NCBI GenBank assembly: GCA_030529445.1
Contig: JAUMWW010000009.1
Location: 1 to 64,000 of the forward strand
From: Johnsonella sp.
Lineage (GTDB): Bacteria; Bacillota; Clostridia; Lachnospirales; Lachnospiraceae
Direction: 5' to 3'
Length of the DNA: 64,000 nt
In this document: one piece after another, positions 52,363-62,353 of the stretch
Numbering within the stretch: the first letter of the stretch is position 1
How the letters are laid out: each line of letters opens with the position of its first letter
Notes under the pieces: generated by a model
The model's input: the letters and a program-made list of their open reading frames with translations, nothing else
Database searches by the model: none
Told to the model about the DNA's origin: nothing
Translations under genes and position numbers: made by a program

Positions 52363-53610
52363 TTATTCGTAAAGAGGATATTTTTTACAAAGCTTTTTCA
52401 CCTCTTCTTTGATATACTCCTTCTTTGCTTCAAAATCCGAAGCCATCAGCCATAAAAGAGCGGCAATCTCTTCCATCTCCGACTCGCCCATTCCTCTCGT
52501 GCTTACCGCGGGCGTGCCTAGTCTCACCCCGCTTGTCACAAAGGGGCTCAGCGGTTCGTTCGGAACCGTATTCTTATTGAGGGTAATGCTGACCTCGTCC
52601 CCTCTTTCCTGCATATCCTTTCCAGTTACCTCCATGCCCCTCAAATCCAGAAGCATCAAATGGTTGTCCGTTCCTCCCGAAACCAGATGAAAGCCTCGCT
52701 CTTGAAGACCTTTTGCCAGTGCAGAGGCATTGCGAAGGACCTGCTTTTGGTAAGCCTTAAAGCTTTCTTCCAGCGCTTCCTTGAAGCAGACCGCCTTTGC
52801 GGCGATCACATGCATGAGCGGACCTCCCTGAATCCCCGGGAAAACCGCTTTGTTAAAGTTGAATTTCCGGTTGATTTCCTCATTGGAAAGAATCATTCCT
52901 CCCCTCGGGCCTCTCAGCGTCTTATGCGTCGTGGATGTTACCACATCCGCATAGGGGAAGGGTGAGGGATGCACTCCTGCGGCAACAAGACCGGCAATAT
53001 GCGCCATATCCGCCATCAGGTAAGCTCCCGCCTTATCTGCTATCTCGCGGAATCGCTTAAAATCAAGCGTCCGCGCATAGGCACTCGCACCTGCGATAAT
53101 AATCTTGGGCTTTGCCTCCAGCGCCTTTCTTTCCACCTCGCCATAATCGATAAAGCCATCCTCGTTTACTCCGTAAAACACCGCATTAAAATACTTACCC
53201 GAGAAATTCACCTTAGAACCGTGGCTGAGATGGCCTCCGTGATTCAGATCCATTCCCAGCACCGTATCTCCCGCCTCCAGCATGGCAAAAAACACCGCCA
53301 TATTCGCCTGTGCCCCCGAATGAGGCTGCACATTTGCATATTCACAGCCGAAGAGCTCTTTTGCCCTCTTCTGCGCAATTTCCTCCAAAACATCCACGGC
53401 TTCGCAGCCTCCGTAATAGCGCTTTCCGGGATAGCCCTCCGCATATTTATTGGTCAGCAAAGTCCCCATTGCAGTCATTACCGCGGGAGAAGCGATATTC
53501 TCCGAAGCGATGAGTTCGATATTTTCCCTTTGCCTTCTGCCTTCGAGGCGGATTGCGGATCCGACTTCCGGATCCGTTTTTTCAAGAAAATCTATAATAT
53601 GATCAACCAT
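52363..53610 (-). CDS. glyA: Serine hydroxymethyltransferase
   Basis: A 415-residue pyridoxal phosphate enzyme interconverting serine and glycine with tetrahydrofolate. Markers are [20 protein letters not shown], the [12 protein letters not shown] segment, [17 protein letters not shown], and the PLP lysine in [19 protein letters not shown] choose ATG 53610, which gives the family length and has AAAGG nine bases upstream; ATG 53706 would add a 32-residue non-conserved Lys/Arg-rich leader and has only a weak site. It sits between recJ and apt. Confidence 0.94.
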   Translation of the reverse strand: MVDHIIDFLEKTDPEVGSAIRLEGRRQRENIELIASENIASPAVMTAMGTLLTNKYAEGYPGKRYYGGCEAVDVLEEIAQKRAKELFGCEYANVQPHSGAQANMAVFFAMLEAGDTVLGMDLNHGGHLSHGSKVNFSGKYFNAVFYGVNEDGFIDYGEVERKALEAKPKIIIAGASAYARTLDFKRFREIADKAGAYLMADMAHIAGLVAAGVHPSPFPYADVVTSTTHKTLRGPRGGMILSNEEINRKFNFNKAVFPGIQGGPLMHVIAAKAVCFKEALEESFKAYQKQVLRNASALAKGLQERGFHLVSGGTDNHLMLLDLRGMEVTGKDMQERGDEVSITLNKNTVPNEPLSPFVTSGVRLGTPAVSTRGMGESEMEEIAALLWLMASDFEAKKEYIKEEVKKLCKKYPLYE

Positions 53611-53728
53611 TTTACTCAACCTTTCTGTCTTTTCATCCATAAAGCGGACAAGCTTCTTCCCACGCATGAGCGAATCTCCTGCCCGATCAAGCTCTTTCTT
53701 TTCCATATGATCCGTCTCTGAGTATACC

Positions 53729-55444
53729 CTATTTTAAAGGGAATTTCCAGTACCTGATCACAATCTGGAGCGCTTTCCTTTCCATATAGGTATTGATCTC
53801 CGGATAATAGACAATATCGATATATTTTTTGCCCTCCGCCTCTTTTAAGAATTCCTCCCCCTCGCAGAAGCAGATTCCCTCCATCACGAAGCCGTCGCTG
53901 TCTTTCAGCTTCAATTTTACCGCTCTTTTTGCATTTCCCAGCACCCTGGCGCCGAGCAGTTCGATATCCTTTCTCGCAAATGCCGGTTTATGGTTGCCCT
54001 GTCCGAAGGGAGAGAGAGAATCAAGCTCCCTGATCAGCTCCTCCGATATGTAGGAGAAGGGCATCGCCGCATCGATCCAGATTTTTTCTACAAAATCCTC
54101 TGCGGAAAGCTTTGCATTTTCATTCAGGCAGCGCCTGAAATTCTCAAGATCTTTCGGATGCAGTGTCAGCCCCGCCGCCATAGGATGCCCTCCGTATCGG
54201 ATTAAAAAACGCTCCGCCGCGCAAAGCTCCTGAAACATATGATAGGATTCTATGGATCTTCCCGATCCCTTAAGTAAGCCCTCTTTCGTATCCGTCATTA
54301 AAAAGCAGGGCTTCCGGTATTTTTCCTTTATCCTTCCGGCGATGATGCCTGCCAAAGACTCATGACAGTCTTTCAGATAAATCACCAATACCTTGTCTTC
54401 TGCCGCTTCCCTCTCAACCGTCTCAATCGCCTTTTGTACATTCTCTGCGGTAAGCAGCTTTCTCTTATCGTTGAGCTCCTTGAGCCTTGCCGCCATTTTC
54501 CCCGCCCTGTCCTCATCCTCCTCCAAAAAAAGCTCGAGGGCAAGCTTTGCGCTTTCCAGCCTGCCGCTTGCATTGATGCAGGGTCCGAGAATAAAGCCGA
54601 TATGATATGCTCCGATCTGCTTTCCTTCCAGCTCGCATGCGCGGATCAGGCATCTGAGCCCCCTGTTTTCGGTATGCATGATACGGCTCAGGCTATGCCT
54701 TACCAATATCCTGTTTTCATCCAAAAGCGGCATAACATCCCCCACGGTCGCAATCGCCGCAAAATCGGCAAGAGAAGAAAGCGCTTCACCGGATAGCCCC
54801 ATCTCCTCAGATAAGAGCCGGGAAAGCTTATAGGCGATCATTGCGCCGCATACCTCCTTATACGGATAGGGGCAGTTTTCCTGCTTCGGGTCTATCACAA
54901 TATCCGCGGGCGGAATCCGATCCTTGCCCTCCTCCTGAAAGACCTCGTGATGGTCGCTGACGATGGTATGTATCCCCAGCTCATTTGCCCGTTCTATCGC
55001 TTCAAATGCGGCGATCCCGTTATCACAGGTCAGGATTGTATCCACCCGATCCCGATATGCCGCCTCGACGATATCCCGATTTATTCCGTATCCGTCCCTG
55101 ATTCTGTCCGGAATCTCATAATCCGCCTTTGCGCCGAGACTTCTTAAAACAGTGAGGTAAATATATACGGAGCAGACTCCGTCTATATCATAATCTCCCA
55201 CCACTCTTATTTTTTTTCCCTCTTTAATTTTTTGAGCAAGCATTGCCGCCGCCTCCTTCGCCCCCCTGAGCAGAGAGGGAGAGTGCAGCTCTTCCATTCC
55301 GGCATGTAAAAAACTTCCTATCTCCTCCTCCTTGATCCCTCTGTTGATCAGGATCCTCGCCGTAAGAGGAAAAATCAAAAAACGGGCAGAAATTTTTTCA
55401 AAATCTGCCCTCTTCGTGTATAAAATCCATCTGCTATCCGCCAT
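53729..55444 (-). CDS. recJ: Single-stranded-DNA-specific exonuclease RecJ
   Basis: A 571-residue RecJ, a 5'-3' single-strand exonuclease of the DHH superfamily. Visible are [15 protein letters not shown], the [11 protein letters not shown] and VSDHHEVF motifs (DHH), a DHHA1 region with [16 protein letters not shown], and [17 protein letters not shown] followed by [13 protein letters not shown]. It acts in RecF-pathway recombination and repair. Its ATG immediately follows the barstar stop codon with no gap, so its expression probably depends on the upstream barnase/barstar promoter. Length matches the shorter Firmicute form. Confidence 0.95.
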   Translation of the reverse strand: MADSRWILYTKRADFEKISARFLIFPLTARILINRGIKEEEIGSFLHAGMEELHSPSLLRGAKEAAAMLAQKIKEGKKIRVVGDYDIDGVCSVYIYLTVLRSLGAKADYEIPDRIRDGYGINRDIVEAAYRDRVDTILTCDNGIAAFEAIERANELGIHTIVSDHHEVFQEEGKDRIPPADIVIDPKQENCPYPYKEVCGAMIAYKLSRLLSEEMGLSGEALSSLADFAAIATVGDVMPLLDENRILVRHSLSRIMHTENRGLRCLIRACELEGKQIGAYHIGFILGPCINASGRLESAKLALELFLEEDEDRAGKMAARLKELNDKRKLLTAENVQKAIETVEREAAEDKVLVIYLKDCHESLAGIIAGRIKEKYRKPCFLMTDTKEGLLKGSGRSIESYHMFQELCAAERFLIRYGGHPMAAGLTLHPKDLENFRRCLNENAKLSAEDFVEKIWIDAAMPFSYISEELIRELDSLSPFGQGNHKPAFARKDIELLGARVLGNAKRAVKLKLKDSDGFVMEGICFCEGEEFLKEAEGKKYIDIVYYPEINTYMERKALQIVIRYWKFPLK

Positions 55445-55735
55445 TTAAGATAAAAAACCGTCCTTCCCGAGATTACATATCAATACGGCAAGATTGTCCT
55501 TCTCGTATTCCGCCTCATTAAACACCCGGATAAAACCTCGGATAAATGCATCCTTCCCGCTTTCTTCCCCAAGTATGAGAGCTATGCAGGTCTCTTCTCT
55601 GATATCCGTGAGCATATCATAGAGTGCATCTAAATTTTTCCCGTAATATTGTGGAAAATCCATCTTTTGAGCGATATATTCATGGATCTGATCCGGTTTT
55701 GTATATTTCCGTATATCAAGAATTATCTTTTTCAA
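55445..55735 (-). CDS. Barstar-family RNase inhibitor (immunity protein)
   Basis: A 96-residue barstar fold protein. The barnase-binding helix has FPQYYGKNLDALYDML, retaining Tyr30, Asp36 and Asp40 (equal to barstar Tyr29, Asp35 and Asp39), and Glu74 in VFNEAEYEKDN matches Glu76. These residues plug the barnase active site. Length is close to the 89-90 residues of Bacillus barstar. It lies 44 bases after a barnase-like gene, and would protect the producer in the cytoplasm. The gene is directly followed by recJ. Confidence 0.93.
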   Translation of the reverse strand: MKKIILDIRKYTKPDQIHEYIAQKMDFPQYYGKNLDALYDMLTDIREETCIALILGEESGKDAFIRGFIRVFNEAEYEKDNLAVLICNLGKDGFLS

Positions 55736-55779
55736 ATGCTTCCCTCTGTTTCCCCTATGTTATATTTTCCCGCTCCATA

Positions 55780-56532
55780 TCAATAAAGCTGTTCAAAGCT
55801 GTTATAATGATCTTCGGTGTAAAAGACCAGACCGTCGTTGGAATATACGATTCTCTTTGCGTTCCTGAAACCGCCGGTATAATCGATATCACATTCGTAA
55901 TACTTTCTGCCGTTTGCTTCGGGCAGCTTTCCCTCGTAATTGCCGAAATGCCCTCCCCCTATGCTCATTCCCGGGAGCACCATATCGAGATTGCCCTCTT
56001 TCGAGTTCCAGCCCTGCTCCTCCGCCTGCTTCTTTGTGATATAGTTGCTCGGCAGCTTATTGTACTCATGAATATAGAGCGCCACCTCTTCCTTGCTGAT
56101 ATAGTTTCCGTCTTCCTTAACCGCAAAAAGCGCGGTCGTATCGATCTCAACCTCTATGGACTCCATATCCGCAATATTGACATGGGGTTCGTCCTCCTTC
56201 AGAGAAGGAGAAGCATCGGAAAAGAGCAGAGTCTCGTCAATGCTCTCCCCCGCCATCACGGCAGTCAGCGCTTCCTTGCTTAGCGGTGCCTCATGATCTT
56301 TATCTTCCTGTTTTGCGCTCTCCCCGGACATCGCCTCATCCGAAGCCTTTTCTTCCTGTTCCTCTGCGGAAATACTGCTGATTCCGAAGGAAGAGCTTGA
56401 AATATTTTTATTCGAAGCATTTCGGTACGAACAAGCGCCCAAAATGAACATAAGTACAAGCAGAGTTACCGGCTGCCACCAAAGCAGCTTCTCCATAATC
56501 GTTTTCCATCTTTTATTATTTTTTCTATACAT
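55780..56532 (-). CDS. Barnase-like ribonuclease lipoprotein
   Basis: A 250-residue lipoprotein whose last 105 residues are a barnase (guanyl-specific RNase) domain: LPSNYITKKQAEEQGW, GNLDMVLPGMSIGG, YYECDIDYTGGFRNAKRIVY and FYTEDHYNSFEQLY. Catalytic residues equivalent to Lys27, Glu73, Arg83, Arg87 and His102 are present (Lys167, Glu213, Arg223, Arg227, His242). The substrate-loop Arg59 is replaced by Tyr199. The signal ends in FILGACS (lipobox, Cys34) and a 100-residue acidic Ser/Glu-rich tether precedes the RNase. It would sit outside the membrane. Barstar is the next gene. Start ATG 56532 has GGAGG eleven bases away; 56496 is an alternative. Confidence 0.93.
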   Translation of the reverse strand: MYRKNNKRWKTIMEKLLWWQPVTLLVLMFILGACSYRNASNKNISSSSFGISSISAEEQEEKASDEAMSGESAKQEDKDHEAPLSKEALTAVMAGESIDETLLFSDASPSLKEDEPHVNIADMESIEVEIDTTALFAVKEDGNYISKEEVALYIHEYNKLPSNYITKKQAEEQGWNSKEGNLDMVLPGMSIGGGHFGNYEGKLPEANGRKYYECDIDYTGGFRNAKRIVYSNDGLVFYTEDHYNSFEQLY

Positions 56533-56617
56533 AACTAAAACTGCCTCCGTATATAGAAACCCATTGCCGTATTGCCGATGTCATCCCATATGCCGTCTTA
56601 CTTCTTCGCTTTTGTTC

Positions 56618-56645
56618 AGTATAACAAATTCCCGTAATATTTCAA
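56618..56645 (-). promoter_or_regulatory. Promoter of the barnase-barstar-recJ unit
   Basis: TTGAAA (56640-56645), 16 bases and TATACT (56618-56623) on the minus strand, about 80 bases before the barnase start. Confidence 0.6.
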
Positions 56646-56672
56646 CTATATTTCGTAATAAAATTTTCATAA

Positions 56673-56688
56673 ATTTTCCGGGGAAAAT
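56673..56688 (-). terminator. Weak terminator-like palindrome after the oppF-type gene
   Basis: ATTTTCC and GGAAAAT arms separated by two bases, followed on the minus strand by an AT-rich stretch. It may end the peptide transporter operon. Confidence 0.35.
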
Positions 56689-56696
56689 GAGCCTTT

Positions 56697-57737
56697 TTAT
56701 GGCAGGGGATAATGACAGGCAAGCTGCCTCCCATCAATTTCTCTCATCTGCGGCTCTTCTCTCCTGCATAATTCGGTCGCATATCTGCATCTCGTGTGAA
56801 ATCTGCAACCCGAAGGGGGCGCAATCGGACTGGGCATCTCCCCCGCCGCCTCGATCTGATCAAGATTTCTGCATTTCGGATCAGGCTTCGGTATCGAATC
56901 CAAAAGAAGCTTGGTATAGGGATGCTTCGGGCGTCTGTAAATGCTCTCGGTATCCCCTATCTCACAGATCCTGCCCAAAAACATGACACAGACCCTGTCC
57001 GCAATAAAATGTACTGCGGAAAGATCATGGGAAATAAATAAATATGCCTGACCGTATTCTTTCTGAATATCTTTTAAAAGATTTAAAATCTGAGACTGTA
57101 TCGATACGTCCAGCGCGGAAACCGGTTCATCGCAGACAATCAGCTCCGGTCTTAAGGCGATCGCTCTCGCGATTCCGATTCTCTGCCTCTGTCCTCCGGA
57201 AAACTGATGCGGATAGCGATTCAGAAACTCGGGAGAGATTCCGACCTGGCGCATCAGCTCGAGCACTCTTTCCTTCAGTTCTTTTTCTTCAAGCCCCTTA
57301 TGATGCGTGATAATGGGTTCGGCTATGATGTTTTTAATATTCATTCTGGGGTTGAGCGAGGCATAGGGATCCTGAAAAATGATCTGCATCTGCTTCCTGA
57401 CCGCAAGCCTCTCCTCCCCCTTCAGCCCCGCGATATTCTTTCCCCGATAAAAAACCGCTCCTCTGTCGGCTTCCAAGAGCCCGATCACGCTTCTTCCCAA
57501 AGTGCTCTTCCCGCAGCCGGATTCTCCGACAAGCGCAAGCGTCTCTCCCTGATAAACAAAAAAACTGACGCCGGAAACGGCATGCACCTTTTTTTTGCTT
57601 CCCTTGATCGGAAACTCCTTATGGAGATTGTTCACCTCGATCAGGATTTTTTTTTCATGATCCGGTATTTTTTCCTTCCCCCCGAAAGTCCCCCTTTCGC
57701 GGCTTTGATTACTCAACTGAAACTCCCTCCTTCTCAT
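56697..57737 (-). CDS. Oligopeptide/dipeptide ABC transporter ATP-binding protein (OppF/DppF)
   Basis: A 346-residue ATPase with Walker A GESGCGKST, QIIFQDPYASLNPRMNI, signature FSGGQRQRIGIARAI, and Walker B LIVCDEPVSALD, then the OppF-type C-terminal domain with a cysteine cluster GCRFHTRCRYATELC that can bind an iron-sulfur centre. The frame overlaps the end of the OppD-type gene. Start is unclear: ATG 57737 lacks a ribosome site, while TTG 57716 has AGGAGG nine bases upstream. It works with the other dpp genes in peptide uptake. Confidence 0.92.
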   Translation of the reverse strand: MRRREFQLSNQSRERGTFGGKEKIPDHEKKILIEVNNLHKEFPIKGSKKKVHAVSGVSFFVYQGETLALVGESGCGKSTLGRSVIGLLEADRGAVFYRGKNIAGLKGEERLAVRKQMQIIFQDPYASLNPRMNIKNIIAEPIITHHKGLEEKELKERVLELMRQVGISPEFLNRYPHQFSGGQRQRIGIARAIALRPELIVCDEPVSALDVSIQSQILNLLKDIQKEYGQAYLFISHDLSAVHFIADRVCVMFLGRICEIGDTESIYRRPKHPYTKLLLDSIPKPDPKCRNLDQIEAAGEMPSPIAPPSGCRFHTRCRYATELCRREEPQMREIDGRQLACHYPLP

Positions 57738-58710
57738 AGCAAAAGCATCTTACTTTATGCGGGGATTTTCCTTCCTCCCCCTCATGGCAATAGAGCTTCG
57801 GTCTTTCCCGCCGGCAGCGCTCCTCCGCTTTTTCGCAGCGATTGCAGAAGCTGCATCCCTTCGGCAGCTTTAAAAGATTCGGCACGCTTCCCTCTATCGT
57901 ATAAAGCCTGCCCGGCTTTTCCTCCAGACTCGGTATGGAGCGAAGCAGCCCCTGCGTATAAGGATGGGAGGTATTTTCAAAGAGCTCGAAGACATCCGCC
58001 TGCTCCATGATCTTGCCCGCATACATCACATAAACATAATCGCAGACCTGCGCCACCACACCCATATTATGGGTGATCAGGATGATCGAGGTCTTCGCCT
58101 CATCACAGAGCCTTCTCATCAGCTTCAAAATCTGCGCCTCTATCGTCACATCCAGCGCCGTCGTCGGCTCATCCGCGATCAGCACCTTCGGTCTGCAAAC
58201 CATCGCCATGCCGATCATCACCCTCTGGCGCAGACCTCCGGAAAGTTGATGCGGATAGGAATGATATCTTTTTTCGGGCTCCGGAATGCCAACCTCCGCG
58301 AAAATTTCTATCACTCTTTTTTTCGCCTCTGACCTGCTTAGCTTTTGGTGGAGAAGAATGGCTTCTCTGACCTGTCTTCCGACCGTGAGCACCGGATTGA
58401 GGGAGGTCATCGGCTCCTGAAAAATCATCGATATTTCATTGCCCCTGATCCTGCTCATCTCTTTTTTCTTCATGCCGCAGAGCTCGGTATCTCCGAGCAT
58501 AATGCTTCCTTCCACGATCTTGCCGGGAAACTTCAAAAGCCCCATGATGCTCATCGCCGTCATGGATTTTCCGCAGCCGGATTCTCCGACTATTCCTATA
58601 ATTTTCCCCTCTTCCACATCGATGCTCACTCCGTCCACCGCGGGCACCTCTCCCTGCAAGGTATAAAAATAGGATTTGAGATTTTTAATTTCAAGTACGT
58701 TTTTATTCAT
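57709..58710 (-). CDS. Oligopeptide/dipeptide ABC transporter ATP-binding protein (OppD/DppD)
   Basis: A 333-residue ATPase with GESGCGKSM (Walker A), ISMIFQEPMTSLNPVL, LSGGLRQRVMIGMAM (signature), VLIADEPTTALD (Walker B) and the C-terminal cysteine cluster GCSFCNRCEKAEERC. It pairs with OppF to power the permeases. It starts 10 bases after the permease gene and is in the normal order of the operon. Confidence 0.94.
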   Translation of the reverse strand: MNKNVLEIKNLKSYFYTLQGEVPAVDGVSIDVEEGKIIGIVGESGCGKSMTAMSIMGLLKFPGKIVEGSIMLGDTELCGMKKKEMSRIRGNEISMIFQEPMTSLNPVLTVGRQVREAILLHQKLSRSEAKKRVIEIFAEVGIPEPEKRYHSYPHQLSGGLRQRVMIGMAMVCRPKVLIADEPTTALDVTIEAQILKLMRRLCDEAKTSIILITHNMGVVAQVCDYVYVMYAGKIMEQADVFELFENTSHPYTQGLLRSIPSLEEKPGRLYTIEGSVPNLLKLPKGCSFCNRCEKAEERCRRERPKLYCHEGEEGKSPHKVRCFCYEKEGVSVE

Positions 58711-58720
58711 TCCGTCTTCC

Positions 58721-59623
58721 TTACTGCTCTTTCATATAGGGATCCAAGGCATCCCTGAGTCCGTCTCCCAAAAAATTAAATGCGAGCACAATGATCATAA
58801 TCGCCATGCTCGGCGCGATCACAAGCCAGGGCTGGGTAAACAGGTATTTCTTCGCGGTCACGACCAATAATCCCCAGCTCGCACTCGGCGGCTGCGCTCC
58901 GACTCCGAGAAAGCTCAGAGAGGATTCCGCCAGAATCGCGGAGGGAATGCCCAGTGTAAACAGGACGATCAGCGAGGGAGCACAGTTCGGGAGGATATGC
59001 CTGATCAGTATCTTAAGATCATGCACTCCCATGCTCCTTGCCGCCTCCACATATTCCTTTTCCTTCAGCGAAAGCGTCTCCGCCCTCACGACTCTTGCCG
59101 TTCCCGCCCAATTCACGAGAGAAAGCGCCACAAAAATATTGACGATGCCTCCTCCTCTGATATACATTACAACCATCGCAAGCAGCAGAGAAGGAAAGGC
59201 GAGCATGATATCCGCCAAACGCATAATCAGGAAATCCGCCTTGTTTCCGTAATACCCGGCAAGCAGACCGAGCGCGGTTCCGATCAGCATCGATATCGCC
59301 GTGGGCAGTATCCCGATCAGCAGGGAAATCCGCGAACCGTAGATAATTCTGGAAAGCATATCCCGCCCGAGGTGATCCGTACCGAAGGGATGGAGCAGAG
59401 AAGGAGAAGCCAGCTTATCCCGCAGACTCTGCGCATAGGGATCGTAAGGAGCCGCAAGCGGCGCCCCGACAGCCAAAAGAATCATCAGCAGAATGAGGAG
59501 GGAAGAAAAGACGGCAAGCTTATTTCTTCTGTACATTCTTGCTATCTTATCCCCTATATGATCGCTTTCAAAAACAATCTCCTCTCTCTGCTCATTTCTT
59601 ATTTCATCGGATGTTTTCTGCAT
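58721..59623 (-). CDS. Oligopeptide/dipeptide ABC transporter permease (OppC/DppC)
   Basis: A 300-residue permease with six membrane segments. Marks are HPFGTDHLGRDMLSRIIYGSRISL, the EAA loop EYVEAARSMGVHDLKILIRHILPN, and FLGVGAQPPSASWGLLV. ATG 59623 follows the DppB stop immediately and has AAGGGCG upstream; the longer frame to 59677 overlaps the previous gene. It forms a heterodimeric channel with DppB. Confidence 0.93.
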   Translation of the reverse strand: MQKTSDEIRNEQREEIVFESDHIGDKIARMYRRNKLAVFSSLLILLMILLAVGAPLAAPYDPYAQSLRDKLASPSLLHPFGTDHLGRDMLSRIIYGSRISLLIGILPTAISMLIGTALGLLAGYYGNKADFLIMRLADIMLAFPSLLLAMVVMYIRGGGIVNIFVALSLVNWAGTARVVRAETLSLKEKEYVEAARSMGVHDLKILIRHILPNCAPSLIVLFTLGIPSAILAESSLSFLGVGAQPPSASWGLLVVTAKKYLFTQPWLVIAPSMAIMIIVLAFNFLGDGLRDALDPYMKEQ

Positions 59624-59624
59624 A

Positions 59625-60548
59625 TTAAGCGCCCTTTCTGATTCTCGGATCGAGTACGGAATAGAGTAAATCCGCAATGAGGTTGCCGAAAATTACAAGC
59701 AATGTTGTAAATACAACCGTCCCCTGCAAAAGCGGCATATCCCGGCTCTCTATCGCATTGACCGCAAGCCTTCCTATTCCCGGGATTCCGAAAATACTCT
59801 CCGTAATCACCGCACCGGAAAGCATGGAAGAGATCTGCAAAGCCATCATCGTAACAACGGGCAGCATCGCATTTTTCAAGGCATGCCCCGCCATTACCCC
59901 GAACTCCCTGAGCCCCTTCGCTCTTGCGGTTCGAATATAATCCTCCTGCATCACTTCAAGCAGGTTTGATCTTGTCATTCTTGCAATGCTCCCTGCCGAG
60001 TTCCAACCCAGCACGATTGCCGGAAGCACCATCTCGATCGGTCGTTCAAATCCCGAGGTCGGAAATATCTTAAATTTATAGGAAAAGCTGTATTGTAAAA
60101 TCAATGCGATCATAAATACCGGCATGCTCACTCCCATCAGAGCAACTCCCATAAAAAGCCTGTCCAAAAGCTTGTTCTGCTTCACCGCCGCGATAATTCC
60201 GGCGCTGATTCCGATCAGCCATGCCACCAGAGCGGCACAGACGGAAAGCTTCAAGGTATGGGGAAAAGCCTGCAATATAATCTTGCCGACCTTTTCATTC
60301 AGCTTATAGCTCGTTCCGAAATCTCCCCTCGCCGCATTGGAAATATACCGCAGAAACTGGATATATAAGGGGCGGTCCAGCCCCATCTCTCTACTGATCT
60401 TATCTATAATTTCCTGATTGACGTGTTCTCCCATCATCGTAACCACGGGATCCCCCGGTATTACTCTAAGCATGATAAAGATAAGAAGTACCACTCCGAT
60501 CAAAACCGGAATCGATATCAGTACTCTCTTTGCAATATTCTTCAACAT
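59625..60548 (-). CDS. Oligopeptide/dipeptide ABC transporter permease (OppB/DppB)
   Basis: A 307-residue permease with six membrane segments. Marks are the start KRVLISIPVLIGVVLLIFIMLRVIPGDPV, RYISNAARGDFGTSY, the EAA loop EDYIRTARAKGLREFGVMAGHALKNAMLP and SIFGIPGIGRLAVNAIESRDMP. ATG 60548 has GAGGCGG upstream; the longer frame includes intergenic sequence. It lies 102 bases after the binding-protein gene. Confidence 0.93.
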   Translation of the reverse strand: MLKNIAKRVLISIPVLIGVVLLIFIMLRVIPGDPVVTMMGEHVNQEIIDKISREMGLDRPLYIQFLRYISNAARGDFGTSYKLNEKVGKIILQAFPHTLKLSVCAALVAWLIGISAGIIAAVKQNKLLDRLFMGVALMGVSMPVFMIALILQYSFSYKFKIFPTSGFERPIEMVLPAIVLGWNSAGSIARMTRSNLLEVMQEDYIRTARAKGLREFGVMAGHALKNAMLPVVTMMALQISSMLSGAVITESIFGIPGIGRLAVNAIESRDMPLLQGTVVFTTLLVIFGNLIADLLYSVLDPRIRKGA

Positions 60549-60650
60549 ATCCGCCTCTTTGATTTCGCTTTGTAATAAAATAAATGCTGCCGGATATAAT
60601 ATACCCCGCAGCATTATACTATAAAAATTACCCGCAAGCAAATACTAAGA

Positions 60651-62300
60651 TTATTTCTTTATGATGCCGTAGAACTGAATATCGCTGATTCCCGCCCAAT
60701 TCGGCACAAAATTTTCCACGCCTTCGCCTACCGCAAAATAATGTTCTCTGGAAAAGAGCGGCAGCCATGCCCTGTCCTCGATCACGATCTGCTCTTCCAG
60801 CGCCTTGTACTCTTCCATCCTCTCCTTTTCGTCCACGATGGTTCTTGCCGCAGACACTCTGTCCATAATTTCCTTATTGTAATAGTTGATGGATCTGAGC
60901 TTCGTATTCTCCTCATTGCCGAAAAAGGTATAAATAAAATTATCGGGATCATTATAATCCGCCGTCCATGTGGACATAAAGGAACCGAGGCTTCCGTCCT
61001 TTCTCGTTGCAAGCCAGGTCGATTCGTCATAATTTTTAATCTGCGCGTTCACTCCTATTTCCTGAAGCTGCGCGGCAATAACCTCTACGCAGGATTTTAC
61101 GATATCCGAAGAGGAATTATCCACCGCAATCTCCATATCAAAGCCCCCGGGATAACCCGCTCCTGCAAGAAGCGCCTTTGCCGCTTCGGGATCATATGCC
61201 GGAAAATTAAGATCGGCATTATGCCCGATCAGACCCCTCGGGAAAATTCCGTTTTCGACCTGGGCGATTCCGTTATAGAGCTCATCCACGATCGCCTGCC
61301 TGTCTATCGCCATCGAAATAGCTTTTCTGATTTTCACGTCCGACATCGGCTCGATGCTTTCATTAAAGGTAAAATAAGAGATTCCCACTCTGGGAAGGCT
61401 TACCAGCCTGTCAGCAAAATCCGCCTTGTACTGATCTATATGTTCCACCATATAGTCGAGATCCAAAATATCGAGTTCCTTATTTCGGAACATGATGTTT
61501 CTGGTTTCCGCATCCGGAACAATGCGGATATTGACTCCCGGAAGCGCAGAAGCTCCCTTCCAGTAATCCTCGTTTCTCTCCAGCACGATAATGGAATTGA
61601 GTGTTCTTGACTTGAGCTTAAACGGTCCCGTTCCCACCGTAAACGCCGGATCGTTGCCGAATGCATCCCCGGCTGCCTCCGTCGCCTCCGCATCCATCAT
61701 CGCGACGGGAGAAGTCGAAAGACATGCCATAAATCCGCCATAGGGCTCGGAAAGCTTGATTTCAACGGTATAATCGTCGATCGCCTTTACACCGGAAAGC
61801 TCCTTTGCGCTTCCCTCCATCAATTCCTTGGAGCCTTCGATATAGCTTACCATATCCGCGTTTACTCCGCCTTCCACCGCAATGATTCGCTTAAGCGAAT
61901 AGACTACGTCCTCTGCATTAAAATCCGCTCCGTTATGAAATTTTACGCCTTCCTGCAAGGTTAAGGTATAGGTCTTTCCGTCATCGGAAACCTTCCACTC
62001 CTTCGCCAGAGACGGCACGAGCTTTGTGGATCCGTCCGCTTGCACCTCCACCTCTACCAAGCGGTCGAAGATATTGAGCGGAACCATATAATCCTTCGAT
62101 GTTTTATGCACGTCCGCAGTCTGAATATCCGCATTGATCGCAATATTCAGATATCCCTCTCCCGCAGCGGCATTTTCCTGTCCGGATCCCTCCGCAGAGG
62201 CGGCAGATCCGGCACTCTCGCTCTGTGAGCCTCCCGAGGCGCAGGCTCCGAGCATCAGCCCGAGAGCCGCACAAATTGCCAAATTCAATAATTTCTTCAT
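60651..62300 (-). CDS. Peptide ABC transporter substrate-binding lipoprotein (family 5)
   Basis: A 549-residue family-5 binding protein (OppA/DppA type). The signal ends in LMLGACASG (lipobox LGAC, Cys about 19). The body has TYTLTLQEGVKFHNGADFNAEDVVYSLKRI, FNESIEPMSDVKIRKAISMAIDR and an ASTWTADYNDPDNFIY-type C-lobe. It captures peptides, or possibly nickel or glycans, as family-5 proteins differ in ligand; the neighbouring genes and length suit peptides. GGGAGGG lies before ATG 62300. Confidence 0.93.
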   Translation of the reverse strand: MKKLLNLAICAALGLMLGACASGGSQSESAGSAASAEGSGQENAAAGEGYLNIAINADIQTADVHKTSKDYMVPLNIFDRLVEVEVQADGSTKLVPSLAKEWKVSDDGKTYTLTLQEGVKFHNGADFNAEDVVYSLKRIIAVEGGVNADMVSYIEGSKELMEGSAKELSGVKAIDDYTVEIKLSEPYGGFMACLSTSPVAMMDAEATEAAGDAFGNDPAFTVGTGPFKLKSRTLNSIIVLERNEDYWKGASALPGVNIRIVPDAETRNIMFRNKELDILDLDYMVEHIDQYKADFADRLVSLPRVGISYFTFNESIEPMSDVKIRKAISMAIDRQAIVDELYNGIAQVENGIFPRGLIGHNADLNFPAYDPEAAKALLAGAGYPGGFDMEIAVDNSSSDIVKSCVEVIAAQLQEIGVNAQIKNYDESTWLATRKDGSLGSFMSTWTADYNDPDNFIYTFFGNEENTKLRSINYYNKEIMDRVSAARTIVDEKERMEEYKALEEQIVIEDRAWLPLFSREHYFAVGEGVENFVPNWAGISDIQFYGIIKK

Positions 62301-62353
62301 CTTTCCCTCCCTTGTTGCACAGCTTTAAATGCTTCATTTCTATCATTATTTAC

